Assembly: GCA_013140605.1 (NCBI GenBank)
Contig: JABFSL010000111.1
Coordinates: forward strand, 1-39,573
Length of the DNA: 39,573 bases
Origin: Anaerolineales bacterium
Lineage (GTDB): Bacteria > Chloroflexota > Anaerolineae > Anaerolineales > Villigracilaceae
Reading direction: 5' to 3'
Positions 22,518-31,804 of the stretch are shown here, in pieces. The position numbers and the translations under genes were made by a program. Under the pieces are notes generated by a model. The model was given only the letters and a program-made list of their open reading frames with translations. It made no database searches and was not told the DNA's origin. Within the stretch, counting starts at the first letter, position 1, and each line of letters begins with the position of its first letter.

Positions 22518-22545
22518 GTATAAATCCTTATTTTTTATTGTGCAA
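22518..22545 (-). promoter_or_regulatory. Promoter of the BMP binding-protein gene
   Basis: On - TTGCAC (22545-22540) and TATACT (22523-22518) are separated by 16 bp. The leader to ATG 22445 is about 65 nt. The promoter lies right after the stop codon of the second BMP gene. Confidence 0.6.
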
Positions 22546-22557
22546 GCCTGCACGTTG

Positions 22558-23574
22558 TTACGGCTTGGTTGTGAGTACATTTGTCCGAATTTCCCCGCTT
22601 CCAAGCGCCAAAATCAAAGTTTCCAATTCCTGCGCCAAACTTTCCGGGAACTCCTGGCTAAGAGGCACAATTCTGATTTGACCCATTTGCAACTGATTGA
22701 TATTTCCCTCCTGCAACATGCGGATCACATTCTGGACCTCGAAGCTGGTACTGCCCAAAATAGAAGTGACTACGCTGGGACTTGATCCTGCTAAAACCGC
22801 CGCTTGATCACGCTCAGTTCCAATGGCATTGATCTGCGCTTCAGCCGCCGCCCGCAGCGCACCCTGACCCGTCACGCCGCCAGCCGCAAAGATCACATCC
22901 GCGCCACGTTGCATTAACGTCTGCCCGGTTTCAAATCCCCAGGCTTCATCGATAAATAATTTTTCACTGCTGCCATTGTCGTTGTAAATGACTTGTGCGT
23001 TTATATTTTTATCTGTATCTGCATACTTGACACCCGCTCGGAATCCTTCGCAATATCTCCACATCGAATCAATGCCGGATGTCTCGCACACCGCGCCGAC
23101 AATCTGCGTTTTGGTGATGCGCGCCGCCAATACTCCCGCCACAAATCCCATTTGATCTTCGGGGAATATAACGGGGATGAGATTTGGGCGGACTTCTTCC
23201 TGAGGTTGATTCATGCCGATGAAAACAGAATCAGGCTTGCGGTCAGCGGAACGAAGCGCTTCATCGCGCAGACCAACTCCACTTGTGACGATCACATCAA
23301 ATCCCTTGTCTGCAAAGTAGGCGATATTCTTTTCGTAATCGCGGGTATCCACTGATTCAATATATTCGATGCGGTCAACGAGACCGCCCGCTTTGGATTC
23401 TTCCAGCCCCGTCCACGAATCTTGATTGACACCGTGGTCGTCGATGCCAAGTGTGTCCGTCACCAGCGCGGCGCAGAAAACTTTTTCGCTAAAGCAATCT
23501 GACGATTGCGCGCAGGCTGTAATGCCCAACACTGCAATCGCCAGAAGAATAATTACAGACCTGACAGGTTTCAT
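22558..23574 (-). CDS. Second BMP-family substrate-binding lipoprotein
   Basis: A paralog of the BMP lipoprotein immediately downstream, about 338 residues from ATG 23574. It has a short signal peptide with lipobox ITAC (about 17-20). The same blocks are visible: FCAALVTDTLGIDDHGVNQD, FAGVLAARITKTQ-type segment, CETSGIDSMWRYCEGFRAG and ADVIFAAGGVTGQGALRAA. Upstream ATGs (23592, 23604) are in frame, but no start has a clear SD. It may widen the ligand range of the transporter or act as a sensor. It is more diverged and lacks the optimised codon use of its neighbour. Confidence 0.88.
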   Translation of the reverse strand: MKPVRSVIILLAIAVLGITACAQSSDCFSEKVFCAALVTDTLGIDDHGVNQDSWTGLEESKAGGLVDRIEYIESVDTRDYEKNIAYFADKGFDVIVTSGVGLRDEALRSADRKPDSVFIGMNQPQEEVRPNLIPVIFPEDQMGFVAGVLAARITKTQIVGAVCETSGIDSMWRYCEGFRAGVKYADTDKNINAQVIYNDNGSSEKLFIDEAWGFETGQTLMQRGADVIFAAGGVTGQGALRAAAEAQINAIGTERDQAAVLAGSSPSVVTSILGSTSFEVQNVIRMLQEGNINQLQMGQIRIVPLSQEFPESLAQELETLILALGSGEIRTNVLTTKP

Positions 23575-23624
23575 TATTTTGACTTGAAACATTCGACTAC
23601 CCATTGAGAACCTGTCGGTTCTTA

Positions 23625-24902
23625 TTAATGCGTTGCTTCGCCGCGTTTCACGCCGAGCATCAACCACAATGAAGTGAGCATGAAAAAAGGCGCGATCAAC
23701 ATGATGACATTATAGTTGTTGCCGGTAAGTTGAATTGCAAAGCCGTTTATGTTTGGGCCAACGATGGCTGAGAAGGTGGAGAAAAGATAATACAACCCGG
23801 TGAACGTGCCGATGCGCGCCGCGCTGGTTAGATCCACGATCATGGGCAGGGAGTTGATGTTGACGAAAGCCCAGGCAATGCCCGCGAAGATGAGCATCAC
23901 GCCGGCAAGCGTCAACATGCGCGGACCGCCTTCCTCAAGCGGAATGCCGACCAACGGTAATGGCGCAATTTTCATCAGCAAGGCGCTGGCTGGTGTAATG
24001 TACAGCAGCACCAATATGATGGTGATCATTGCCAGACCAATCGAGATGGTGATGCGCCGCCCAATTTTACCGGCGATATATCCCGAAGGAATTGCGAACA
24101 AGACAAAGAATAATGGCAGCACCGATAACAATGTGGCGCCATCACCTTCAGGCAGGCCAAGATGATTTTTTGCGTAAAGCGTGAAGAACGTATCCACCGC
24201 GGAAAAGCCGATGAACCAGAAGAAAATGGCCATTAGAATGCGAATGCCGCTTTTCTCTTTGCTGTTAACCAACTCACGCAGACTCGCCAGAATGCCGGGC
24301 TGCTCTTCTGTTGTTTGTGCGTATTCCTTTGGCTCTTTGACGAAGAGGAAAACGATCAGGGCTGCGATGACGACCAGTGCGGAACCAAGCCAGAATGGAA
24401 AACTGGGACTCATCTTATACAACATGCCGCCCGTTTGCAGGGCAACGATCGTGCCAATGCCGCCCATAAAGTTAATGATGCCATTGGCTTGTGAACGATT
24501 TCCAGAAGGGGTGATATCGGGCATGAGCGCCACAACTGGTGTGCGCCATAATGCCGCGCTAAGCAGCAGGGTGCTGGTACAAGCCACAAAAATGGGGAGC
24601 ACGGATGCGAGCGGAATAAATCCAAACGCAAGGGCGGTGATCGGCGCGCCAACGAGAATGAACGGGATGCGCCGTCCGATGGGGGTGCGTAATTTGTCAG
24701 ACCATGCGCCAACGGGCGGCTGGATGAATAACGCGGCGATATTATCCAGCGTCATGAAAAAGCCGATCCAGATGGGAGAGAGATGAAATTTATCCGCGAG
24801 AAAGATGGGAACGAATGCGTTGTATACGCCCCAGATCACGCTTACACCAAAAAATCCAAAACCGAGCAGAAATATCTTTCCGTAATTGAATTTTGTTGCC
24901 AT
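23625..24902 (-). CDS. MFS transporter (SLC45/GPH-like)
   Basis: A 425-residue, 12-TM major facilitator. Between TM2 and TM3 lies SDKLRTPIGRRIPFI, the loop motif seen in sucrose/SLC45-type and related symporters. The pseudo-repeat in the second half is SGYIAGKIGRRITISIG. GGAGGAAAAC precedes ATG 24902. The substrate is probably a sugar or glycoside, but this is inference from the loop motif only. It lies between trmD and the nucleoside transport genes and reads the same way. Confidence 0.85.
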   Translation of the reverse strand: MATKFNYGKIFLLGFGFFGVSVIWGVYNAFVPIFLADKFHLSPIWIGFFMTLDNIAALFIQPPVGAWSDKLRTPIGRRIPFILVGAPITALAFGFIPLASVLPIFVACTSTLLLSAALWRTPVVALMPDITPSGNRSQANGIINFMGGIGTIVALQTGGMLYKMSPSFPFWLGSALVVIAALIVFLFVKEPKEYAQTTEEQPGILASLRELVNSKEKSGIRILMAIFFWFIGFSAVDTFFTLYAKNHLGLPEGDGATLLSVLPLFFVLFAIPSGYIAGKIGRRITISIGLAMITIILVLLYITPASALLMKIAPLPLVGIPLEEGGPRMLTLAGVMLIFAGIAWAFVNINSLPMIVDLTSAARIGTFTGLYYLFSTFSAIVGPNINGFAIQLTGNNYNVIMLIAPFFMLTSLWLMLGVKRGEATH

Positions 24903-24921
24903 GTTTTCCTCCGCGTTTAAT

Positions 24922-24977
24922 TTGTTGAAGGTCAAAGGTTGAAGGTCGCTTTACTTTTTACTTCTCACTTTTTACTT
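24922..24977 (-). repeat. Heptamer tandem array 3, two unit types in phase
   Basis: Eight 7-bp units on +: TTGTTGA, AGGTCAA, AGGTTGA, AGGTCGC, TTTACTT, TTTACTT, CTCACTT and TTTACTT. The first half belongs to a GAAGGTC type and the second to a TTTACTT type, without loss of phase. The TTTACTT half provides the last codons and stop of trmD. Confidence 0.85.
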
Positions 24978-25728
24978 CAGATTTCAATCCCTCGATGAAT
25001 TTCAAATCCTTTTTTGTTAATTCTGCTTTTTCCAACATGTCTGGTCTTTTGTTGAATGTGCGTAACAACGCCTGTTCGCGCCGCCATTTATCTATTTTGG
25101 CGTGATCGCCTGAAAGTAAAACATCGGGAGTTTTCCAGCCGCGAAATTCGGGTGGACGTGTGTAGTGCGGGTATTCAAGCAGTCCCATCGCGTGCGAATC
25201 ATCCTGTGCGCCGGTCGGATCGCCAAGCACATCTGGCAAAAGACGCGCGATGGCATCAATGAGAATCAATGCGGGGAGCTCGCCGCCTGTCAGCACATAA
25301 TCTCCAATGGAGATTTCGTCTGTGACAAGATGTTCACGGATGCGTTCATCAATGCCTTCGTAGCGGCCGCAGAGCAGGATGATGTGCGGGTGTGCGGAAA
25401 GTTCCTGGGCGATGCTTTGGTTGAAGACACGTCCCTGCGGGGTGAGCAAAATGATTGGGATGTTCGAGGCAGGTTCGGGCGGGGTTTGATCGGAATTTAA
25501 TCCAAGAACGGTTTCTATCGCTTCGAAGACTGGCTCAGGCTTCATCACCATCCCGCCGCCGCCGCCGTATGGGGTGTCGTCGGTCATGTGATGTTTATCG
25601 TGTGTGTAGTCGCGGATATTATGCACGCGCACGTTGATCAGATCCCGTTCGCGGGCGCGTTTGATGATGCTGGTTTCAAGATAAGAGGGGAATACTTCGG
25701 GCAGCAGGGTAAAAACCTCAAATTGCAT
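24958..25728 (-). CDS. trmD: tRNA (guanine-N1-)-methyltransferase
   Basis: A 256-residue SPOUT methyltransferase that makes m1G37 in tRNAs, using S-adenosylmethionine. The N-terminus is [40 protein letters not shown] (about 46-65) and [27 protein letters not shown] (split over about 128-153) are the knot and tRNA-binding signatures. It acts as a dimer. The C-terminal tail LKSEVKSEK is translated from a heptamer repeat array and is not expected to be conserved. A TAAAAT box with an upstream TG (extended -10) ends 6 nt before the ATG, so the mRNA may be leaderless. Confidence 0.96.
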   Translation of the reverse strand: MQFEVFTLLPEVFPSYLETSIIKRARERDLINVRVHNIRDYTHDKHHMTDDTPYGGGGGMVMKPEPVFEAIETVLGLNSDQTPPEPASNIPIILLTPQGRVFNQSIAQELSAHPHIILLCGRYEGIDERIREHLVTDEISIGDYVLTGGELPALILIDAIARLLPDVLGDPTGAQDDSHAMGLLEYPHYTRPPEFRGWKTPDVLLSGDHAKIDKWRREQALLRTFNKRPDMLEKAELTKKDLKFIEGLKSEVKSEK

Positions 25729-25734
25729 GAAGGC

Positions 25735-25740
25735 ATTTTA
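25735..25740 (-). promoter_or_regulatory. Putative -10 of leaderless trmD mRNA
   Basis: TGC-TAAAAT on -, ending 6 nt before ATG 25728. No SD is present in the interval. The -35 is weak. Confidence 0.4.
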
Positions 25741-25817
25741 GCATAATATTCGTCAAAGACTTCGGATGTTGGGCAAATCCACGTTGTTAGAAGCAAATGA
25801 GAGATTAAAACCCTTGC

Positions 25818-25847
25818 TTGACTGTGCTTCGTTTTAAATGGTAATAT
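25818..25847 (+). promoter_or_regulatory. Promoter of the TPR gene pair
   Basis: TTGACT (25818-25823) and TAATAT (25842-25847) with 18-bp spacing and a TG before the -10. The -10 ends 6 nt before ATG 25854, which suggests a leaderless transcript. Confidence 0.6.
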
Positions 25848-25853
25848 GAAACC

Positions 25854-27146
25854 ATGTATTTAAAAGGCAGTAAATGGAGCATGAACCGCAAGCGAACGCG
25901 GCCCAATTGGTTTCGCATTATTATCTTGAGTTTGCTGGTGCTCGGCGGGGCGTATCTAAATCGATTTGTAATTCCGAACCAGCCTCAGTTTGGTGTTCCC
26001 ACGCCCACCCCTACGCGCGCGCCGGAATCGTTCGTCACTGAGGCGCAGGAGTATTTTACGCTGGGTAAATTGATCCCTGCGATTGCTTCCTATAAACAGG
26101 CCATTGCCTCGAATCCGAACGACCCGGCCGTGTATGTGGCTTTGGCACGTGTGCAGGTTTGGGCGGGTCAATATCCGGAGGCGCAATCCAGCGCGGAAAG
26201 CGCCTTGTTATTAAATAATGATAATTCCATGGCGCACGCTGTGCTGGCCTGGTCGCTGGATTTTCAGGAACAATATACTGAGGCTGAGGCCAGCATCACG
26301 CGTGCCCTGGAATTGGACCCGAACAATGCCATTGCACACGCGTATCATGTTGAGATCCTTGTGGATGCGGCCGCCAATGATTTAGGTCCTATTAATGCCA
26401 TTGAGCAAGCCATTGAAGAATCAAGGGTGGCCATTTCACTTGACCCCAATACGTTGGAAACACGCCGCGCGCGCGGATACATTTTGGAGAATACAAAAAA
26501 TAATGAAGCAGCCATTCGTGAGTATGAAGAGGCGATAAAAATAAACGGCAATATTGCCGACCTCCATCTTGCGCTTGGACGCAACTATCGTGTGCTTGAA
26601 TTTTATGATAAAGCCATTAATGCGTTTACAGATGCCAATGCATTGAACCCGGAAGACCCGCTGCCGGACCTGTTCCTCTCGCGTACGTATGCAACCATTG
26701 GTAAATACGCCCAGGCCATGCAGCATGCCGAGACCGCTGTTGATAACAGACCGTCGGACACGAATCTGCACGGTAACCTTGGCGTGATGTATTACCGCAA
26801 CGCCTACTTTGAAGATGCCGTCAGGGAATTGGGGTATGTGATCAATGGCGGTTTAACAGAAGAAGGCGTTCAAATGGAACTGATCAATCTCACTCCCAAT
26901 GCGCCGCGTATTGCGGAATATTATTTTACCTATGGTCTTGCGCTTTCGCGTTTGAATCAATGCGGCGAGGCATTGCAGATCGCACAGACCATTCTTGCGC
27001 GAATCCCAACCGATGAACTGGCCGTGGAGCAAGCCAATGCGATTGTCAGCCGCTGTCAGCAGAATCTGGTCGAGACGCCTGTGCCGCTTCCCACTTCGTC
27101 CGAGCCTGCTCCCGTCTCGACGGAAGTATCCACACCCACACCATGA
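25854..27146 (+). CDS. Membrane-anchored TPR protein 1
   Basis: A 430-residue protein with one N-terminal TM helix (about 22-40, FRIIILSLLVLGGAYLNRFV), a Pro/Thr linker (PTPTPTRAPE), and about eight tetratricopeptide repeats (about 60-385, e.g. AIREYEEAIKINGNIADLHLALG). The C-terminal Pro/Ser/Thr tail ends PTP. The TPR part is predicted outside the membrane and should be a protein-interaction scaffold. A later ATG (25881) has GGAG only one base before it, too close for an SD, so the promoter-proximal 25854 is favoured. The stop overlaps the start of the next gene (ATGA). No partner can be named. Confidence 0.85.
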   Translation: MYLKGSKWSMNRKRTRPNWFRIIILSLLVLGGAYLNRFVIPNQPQFGVPTPTPTRAPESFVTEAQEYFTLGKLIPAIASYKQAIASNPNDPAVYVALARVQVWAGQYPEAQSSAESALLLNNDNSMAHAVLAWSLDFQEQYTEAEASITRALELDPNNAIAHAYHVEILVDAAANDLGPINAIEQAIEESRVAISLDPNTLETRRARGYILENTKNNEAAIREYEEAIKINGNIADLHLALGRNYRVLEFYDKAINAFTDANALNPEDPLPDLFLSRTYATIGKYAQAMQHAETAVDNRPSDTNLHGNLGVMYYRNAYFEDAVRELGYVINGGLTEEGVQMELINLTPNAPRIAEYYFTYGLALSRLNQCGEALQIAQTILARIPTDELAVEQANAIVSRCQQNLVETPVPLPTSSEPAPVSTEVSTPTP

Positions 27147-28597
27147 ACATTTCTCAAAGGCGCAGTTTATTCCGCCGCCGTGACGAATTCAATATTTACC
27201 GCATGTTCTTCTGGATCATTTTGATCCTCGGCGGAATATGGTTGATCCGTTCGGTGCAATCGGGCGATGTTAAACCATTGTTCCAGCCTACGGCCACGCC
27301 CACACGCTTTTCATCATCCTTTGTGTTGGAAGGGGACGCTCAATTTACTTCCGGCCAATTGGAAGACATAGAAGAACCTGATGGAAGTATCAAACCTGGA
27401 GCCATCAGTGTTTATCTTCAAGCCGTGAAAGTGGATCCCAATAACGCGCAGGTCTGGGCGCAGCTGGCGCGCGTCCAGACTTACTCCTCTGCGATGCTTG
27501 TGAATCTTGAAGAAAGAAAAGCTCGCCTTGAGGAGGCGCTGGTGTCTGCCGAAAAAGCAGTCGAACTCGCTCCTGATGACAGCAATGTCCACGCCATCTA
27601 TGCTTTTACATTGGATTGGAATGCCAATTCGATCCTGATCGATGATCCGCGAGTAATTCAAAAATTACTGACGGATGCCGAGCAGGAAGCTGCGCGCGCT
27701 TTGCAATTGGATAATTCCAATACTCTTGCGCTGGCGTTATCTGCTGAAATTCTCGTTGATCAGCAAAAATGGACTCTGGCTCAGCAAAATATTGAGAAGG
27801 CTTTGGCCAGCGATGCTTCGTTAATGGATGTGCATCGAGTCAATGCGTATGTGATGGAATCTTTGGGTGAATATGCGCTTGCCATTGAATCCTATGACCG
27901 TGCCATAGCCATTACTCCAAACCTGACCTTCCTGCATTTATATGCGGGCGCGAATTATCGCCGCCTTGCGTTTGACAGTCCCAATGAAGAAGTTCAAACC
28001 CAGCTTTATGAAAAGTCGCTTGAATATTTTTCCCAGGCGGCGCGTATCAACACGCAGTTAAATGTGAAAGACCCGGTGCCATATCTTTCCATTGCGAAAA
28101 CATATTCGCAAATGGGACAGTTTTTCATTGCCATTCGTAATGTACAAAGGACGATCGAGTTCCAGCCGGGTAAAGCCGAATTTTACGGCGAGTTGGGTGT
28201 GCTGTATCACAAGAACCGCAATTACGAGACTGGCATCCTGGCGCTTGAATGTGCCGTGCGCGGGTGTACCGCAAAACAATCATGTCCTGCGCGGGGTAAC
28301 TGCGGGTCGGATGATGTAGAGGCAGAGGTGGTGGGACTTCCGCTCAACGGAAGCACTGTCTATTATTATGATGTTTACGCCTCTGAGTTGGCGGCCTTAA
28401 GCACGTCCAAGAAAAATTATTGTTCTGAAGCAATGGATATTGCCTCAGTAATAGAGGCTTCGGAATTCGATAACGACCCCAACATTGCCGCGGATATTGT
28501 GGTGGTACGCAATATCTGTAACAGCATTGATACGCCATCTGCAACTACCACAGGCGAACCTGCGAGCGCAACTGGGACTCCCACAGCAACACCGTAG
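27143..28597 (+). CDS. Membrane-anchored TPR protein 2
   Basis: A paralog of the preceding gene, 484 residues, starting in the ATGA overlap and therefore probably translated by coupling. One N-terminal TM helix (about 17-36, YRMFFWIILILGGIWLIRSV) is followed by a linker and about eight TPR units (about 55-370). A region with four cysteines close together (CAVRGCTAKQSCPARGNC, about 368-385) is absent from its partner and could bind metal or be disulfide-linked outside the cell. The C-terminus is Thr/Ala/Pro-rich. The pair probably forms one surface complex. Confidence 0.85.
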   Translation: MNISQRRSLFRRRDEFNIYRMFFWIILILGGIWLIRSVQSGDVKPLFQPTATPTRFSSSFVLEGDAQFTSGQLEDIEEPDGSIKPGAISVYLQAVKVDPNNAQVWAQLARVQTYSSAMLVNLEERKARLEEALVSAEKAVELAPDDSNVHAIYAFTLDWNANSILIDDPRVIQKLLTDAEQEAARALQLDNSNTLALALSAEILVDQQKWTLAQQNIEKALASDASLMDVHRVNAYVMESLGEYALAIESYDRAIAITPNLTFLHLYAGANYRRLAFDSPNEEVQTQLYEKSLEYFSQAARINTQLNVKDPVPYLSIAKTYSQMGQFFIAIRNVQRTIEFQPGKAEFYGELGVLYHKNRNYETGILALECAVRGCTAKQSCPARGNCGSDDVEAEVVGLPLNGSTVYYYDVYASELAALSTSKKNYCSEAMDIASVIEASEFDNDPNIAADIVVVRNICNSIDTPSATTTGEPASATGTPTATP

Positions 28598-28706
28598 TGG
28601 AATTGCTTCGGGTCAGAAATATCCATTCCGCTGTGCCAATTCACAGTTAAGAGGGGAAGCGGTGTTTTGTATCCATCAGAGTTTTGTAAGAATTTATACA
28701 ATCCCC

Positions 28707-28735
28707 TTGACGTTGCCTCTTTAAGTAGGTAATAT
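28707..28735 (+). promoter_or_regulatory. Sigma-70 type promoter of groESL
   Basis: TTGACG (28707-28712) and TAATAT (28730-28735) are separated by 17 bp. Transcription should start near 28742, inside the CIRCE element. Confidence 0.8.
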
Positions 28736-28739
28736 TGAA

Positions 28740-28766
28740 TTAGCACTCGACCTTGTTGAGTGCTAA
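28740..28766 (+). promoter_or_regulatory. CIRCE operator (HrcA binding site)
   Basis: A perfect consensus TTAGCACTC-N9-GAGTGCTAA, overlapping the predicted start point of groESL. HrcA, not encoded in this window, represses from this site; GroEL activity and heat relieve or restore repression. Confidence 0.97.
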
Positions 28767-28816
28767 AAATGTGCTTATTCAACAAATAAATCCAAACCCC
28801 TTATAGGAGACAAGAA

Positions 28817-29113
28817 ATGGCAAAGATATCATTCAAACCTTTGGGCGCTCGCGTGCTCATCGAGCCTGTGGAACAGGAAGAAATTACCGCAGGCGGTATC
28901 GTCCTTCCTGAAACTGCGAAGGAAAAACCCCAACAGGGTAAAGTATTGGCCGCTGGACCTGGCGACCGCAATGAAGACGGCGAACGCATTGCCATGGATG
29001 TGAAAGTTGGCGATATCGTGCTCTTCGCCAAGTACTCTGGCACTGAAGTCAAGATGGAAGGCAAGAAATTGCTCATCATGCGCGAGAGTGATCTTCTCGG
29101 TATCGTCGGTTAA
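28817..29113 (+). CDS. groES: Co-chaperonin GroES
   Basis: A 98-residue 10-kDa chaperonin that caps the GroEL ring. Signature [20 protein letters not shown] at the N-terminus, the mobile loop around residues 18-32, and the [13 protein letters not shown] and [12 protein letters not shown] blocks follow the family. TAGGAGACAAGAA precedes the ATG. It is transcribed with groEL, 19 nt downstream, from the CIRCE-controlled promoter. Confidence 0.98.
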   Translation: MAKISFKPLGARVLIEPVEQEEITAGGIVLPETAKEKPQQGKVLAAGPGDRNEDGERIAMDVKVGDIVLFAKYSGTEVKMEGKKLLIMRESDLLGIVG

Positions 29114-29132
29114 TTAAAAAAGGAATATTACT

Positions 29133-30794
29133 ATGGCAGCCAAACAAATTGTATTTTCAGAAGAAGCCCGCCGCAAGCTTAAGAACGGCATGACAGTTGT
29201 TGCGAACGCTGTTTCCGCAACCCTCGGACCGAAAGGCCGCAATGTGGCAATCGACCGCAAGTTCGGTTCCCCCAGCATCACTCACGACGGTGTTTCCGTC
29301 GCGAAAGAAATTGAACTCGAAGACCCGTTTGAAAACATGGGCGCCCAGCTCCTCAAGGAAGCCGCTCAGAAAACCAATGACATCGCCGGTGACGGTACAA
29401 CCACCTCCACCGTTTTGGCTTATGCCATCGTGACCGAAGGCCTCAAAGCTCTCGAAGCTGGTTATAACCCAATGCTTCTCAAGAAGGGCATTGAGCTCGC
29501 CACTGAAACCATTGTGACCGAACTCAAGAAGAATTCCACCAAGATCGACACCCGCGAAGAGATTGCCTCCGTGGCAACCAACTCTGCGGCTGACGCTGAA
29601 ATCGGTGAATTGATCGCAGATGTGATGGACAAAGTCGGTAAAGACGGCGTCATTACTGTTGAAGAATCCAAGACCATGCAGTTCGAAACCGAATTCGTGG
29701 AAGGTATGCAGTTCGACCGCGGTTACATCTCGCCCTACTTCATCACCAATGGCGATCAGATGGAAGCCCAGATCAGTGACGCTTATGTTTTGGTCTATGA
29801 CAAGAAGATTTCCGCCGCTCAGGACATCGTTCCTTTGCTCGAGAAACTCGTTCAACTTGGCAAGCGTGAACTCGTGATCATCGCTGAAGACATCGACGGC
29901 GAAGCGATTGCAACCCTTATCTTGAATAAGATCCGCGGCATGTTGAACGTGCTCGCCATCAAGGCCCCTGGTTTTGGTGATCGCCGCAAGGCCATGCTTC
30001 AGGATATTGCCGCCCTCACTGGTGGACAGGTCATCTCTGAAGAGACCGGCCGCAAGCTCGAAACCACAACCGTTCAAGACCTTGGCCGCGCTGAGAAGGT
30101 TGTCTCTGATAAAGAGAACACAACCATCATCGGCGGCAAGGGCAAGAAGAACGATATCGAAGCCCGCATCAAGGAAATCCGCATCGAGATCGACAAGAGC
30201 ACCAGCGATTACGACAAGGAAAAACTTCAGGAACGTCTCGCCAAACTCAGCGGTGGTGTTGCCATCATCCGCGTAGGCGCCGCGACCGAAACTGAAATGA
30301 AAGAGAAGAAGCACCGCGTGGAAGATGCTCTCTCAGCCGCTCGCGCCGCTGTCGAAGAAGGTATCGTCCCTGGCGGAGAAATCTCCCTCATCAACGCCGC
30401 TGTCAAACTTGACAAACTCGCCAAGGCACACGCCGAAGACGAGAACGAAGAAATCAAAGTCGGCATCAACATCGTCAAGAAGGCGCTCGAAGCCCCGATC
30501 CGCAAACTGGCTTCAAACGCTGGTCAGGATGGCTCCGTCATTATTGACACCGTCCGCCGCACTGCTGCCGAGAAGAAGAACATTAACATCGGCTTCAACG
30601 TGCTCACTGGCGAATACACCGACATGATCAAAGCCGGCGTCATTGACCCCGTCAAAGTTGTTCGTGGCGCTCTTGAGAACGCAGCCTCCATCGCCGCGAT
30701 GATCCTCACAACCGATGTGTTGATCACCGACGTACCCGCGAAAGAAAGCGGCCCTGCCATGCCTCCTGGCGGCATGGGCGGTATGGATTACTAA
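29133..30794 (+). CDS. groEL: Chaperonin GroEL
   Basis: A 553-residue 60-kDa chaperonin. The ATP site is visible as TLGPKGRNV (about 29-37) and [11 protein letters not shown] (about 85-95). The apical domain and the [12 protein letters not shown] signature (about 404-415) are typical. The C-terminus has the GGM-type tail ([11 protein letters not shown]). It folds proteins in the cytosol as a 14-mer with GroES. AAAGGAATATTACT is its SD. A palindromic-repeat hairpin with a T run ends the operon. Confidence 0.98.
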   Translation: MAAKQIVFSEEARRKLKNGMTVVANAVSATLGPKGRNVAIDRKFGSPSITHDGVSVAKEIELEDPFENMGAQLLKEAAQKTNDIAGDGTTTSTVLAYAIVTEGLKALEAGYNPMLLKKGIELATETIVTELKKNSTKIDTREEIASVATNSAADAEIGELIADVMDKVGKDGVITVEESKTMQFETEFVEGMQFDRGYISPYFITNGDQMEAQISDAYVLVYDKKISAAQDIVPLLEKLVQLGKRELVIIAEDIDGEAIATLILNKIRGMLNVLAIKAPGFGDRRKAMLQDIAALTGGQVISEETGRKLETTTVQDLGRAEKVVSDKENTTIIGGKGKKNDIEARIKEIRIEIDKSTSDYDKEKLQERLAKLSGGVAIIRVGAATETEMKEKKHRVEDALSAARAAVEEGIVPGGEISLINAAVKLDKLAKAHAEDENEEIKVGINIVKKALEAPIRKLASNAGQDGSVIIDTVRRTAAEKKNINIGFNVLTGEYTDMIKAGVIDPVKVVRGALENAASIAAMILTTDVLITDVPAKESGPAMPPGGMGGMDY

Positions 30795-30800
30795 ATCGCC

Positions 30801-30840
30801 CTCACCCCTGCCCCTCTCCCAAATCGGGAGAGGGGTTTTT
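30801..30840 (+). terminator. groESL terminator made from the GC-rich palindromic element
   Basis: CCCCTCTCCC (30811-30820) pairs with GGGAGAGGGG (30826-30835), loop AAATC, followed by TTTTT. The upstream flank CTCACCCCTG makes it a copy of the elements at 2703 and 11897. Confidence 0.9.
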
Positions 30841-30846
30841 AATTGG

Positions 30847-30852
30847 TATAAT
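30847..30852 (+). promoter_or_regulatory. Putative -10 of leaderless foldase mRNA
   Basis: TATAAT ends 7 nt before ATG 30860, with no SD between. No -35 is recognisable because the groEL terminator occupies that position. Confidence 0.45.
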
Positions 30853-30859
30853 CCTGACG

Positions 30860-31750
30860 ATGTTTTTCAAACCCCGCTTTGTTTTGACTCAATTGATTCT
30901 GATCCTCGCTTTGGGATTAAGTGCCTGCGCTTCTTTTCTTAACTCGAGCACGCCCACTCCCCAATTGCCGACTGCCACGCCGATACCTCCCACTGCCACT
31001 CCGCCGCCTTCGGCGGCAATTGTGAATGGAGAGTACATTACTCTTGCAGAGTTTCAAGCGGAACTTGCGCGATACAAGTCCGCACAGACTGCGCTTGGAA
31101 AAACGGTTTCAGACGAAGATGCGAGCAAGACTGTTTTGGAAGATATGATCGCGCAGTTTTTATTGTCACAAGCTGCCAGAGAAGCGAATTTCAATTTGAC
31201 AGAAGCAGACCTAAAGTCCAGAGTGGAAGCGCTGGCAACTCAAATTGGCGGGGCGGATGCTTTATCTGCATGGCAATCCGCTCACGGGTATGATGATGCC
31301 TCCTTCCAGATCGCATTGAAGCGTTCTGCCGAAGCGGCCTGGATGCGTGACAAAATCATTGCGGATGTGCCAACTTCGATGGAACAAATTCACGTTCGCC
31401 AAATTTTGACCTATAATCAGGAAGATGTGAGCAGTGCTTTGGCGCAGTTGAACAGCGGCTCGGAATTTGATGAGCTTGCGGCGTTCTATGATCCGATCAC
31501 ACTGGGCGAGTTGGGCTGGGTGCCGCGTGGTTACCTGCTTGATCCCAAGGCCGATGAAGCGGTTTTTGCCTTGCAGGTTGGCGCTTATAGCGATGTGATC
31601 GAAACTGATGCGGGCTTTCATATTTTTAAAGCCCTCGAGCGCGGTGAACATCCACTGACTCCCGATGCTTTATTGACTATTCAGGAACTTGCTGTAAAGA
31701 ACTGGCTGACCGACCAGCGCGCGCAAAGTGATGTTGTTTTGGCACCGTAG
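30860..31750 (+). CDS. PpiC-type peptidyl-prolyl isomerase lipoprotein (PrsA/SurA-like)
   Basis: A 296-residue exported foldase. The signal peptide ends in lipobox LSAC with C23, followed by a Thr/Pro linker (about 30-50). A SurA_N-like helical domain (about 53-165, AIVNGEYITLAEFQAELARY) is followed by a parvulin domain (about 175-270; EQIHVRQILTYNQED, then GELGWVPRGYLLDP and TDAGFHIFKALER). These are the usual blocks of the parvulin fold. It should help fold exported proteins at the outer face of the membrane. It lies after groESL but has its own putative -10, so it is probably separate from the CIRCE regulon. Confidence 0.88.
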   Translation: MFFKPRFVLTQLILILALGLSACASFLNSSTPTPQLPTATPIPPTATPPPSAAIVNGEYITLAEFQAELARYKSAQTALGKTVSDEDASKTVLEDMIAQFLLSQAAREANFNLTEADLKSRVEALATQIGGADALSAWQSAHGYDDASFQIALKRSAEAAWMRDKIIADVPTSMEQIHVRQILTYNQEDVSSALAQLNSGSEFDELAAFYDPITLGELGWVPRGYLLDPKADEAVFALQVGAYSDVIETDAGFHIFKALERGEHPLTPDALLTIQELAVKNWLTDQRAQSDVVLAP

Positions 31751-31804
31751 AAAATTTGCAAGCCATTATCATGGTGGCGGAAGTTTATTATTTGGAGCTG
31801 CACA

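Noticed and set aside
29157-30314. 385-codon open frame antisense to groEL
   Set aside because: A known artefact of the biased codon use of groEL; no SD, no homology.
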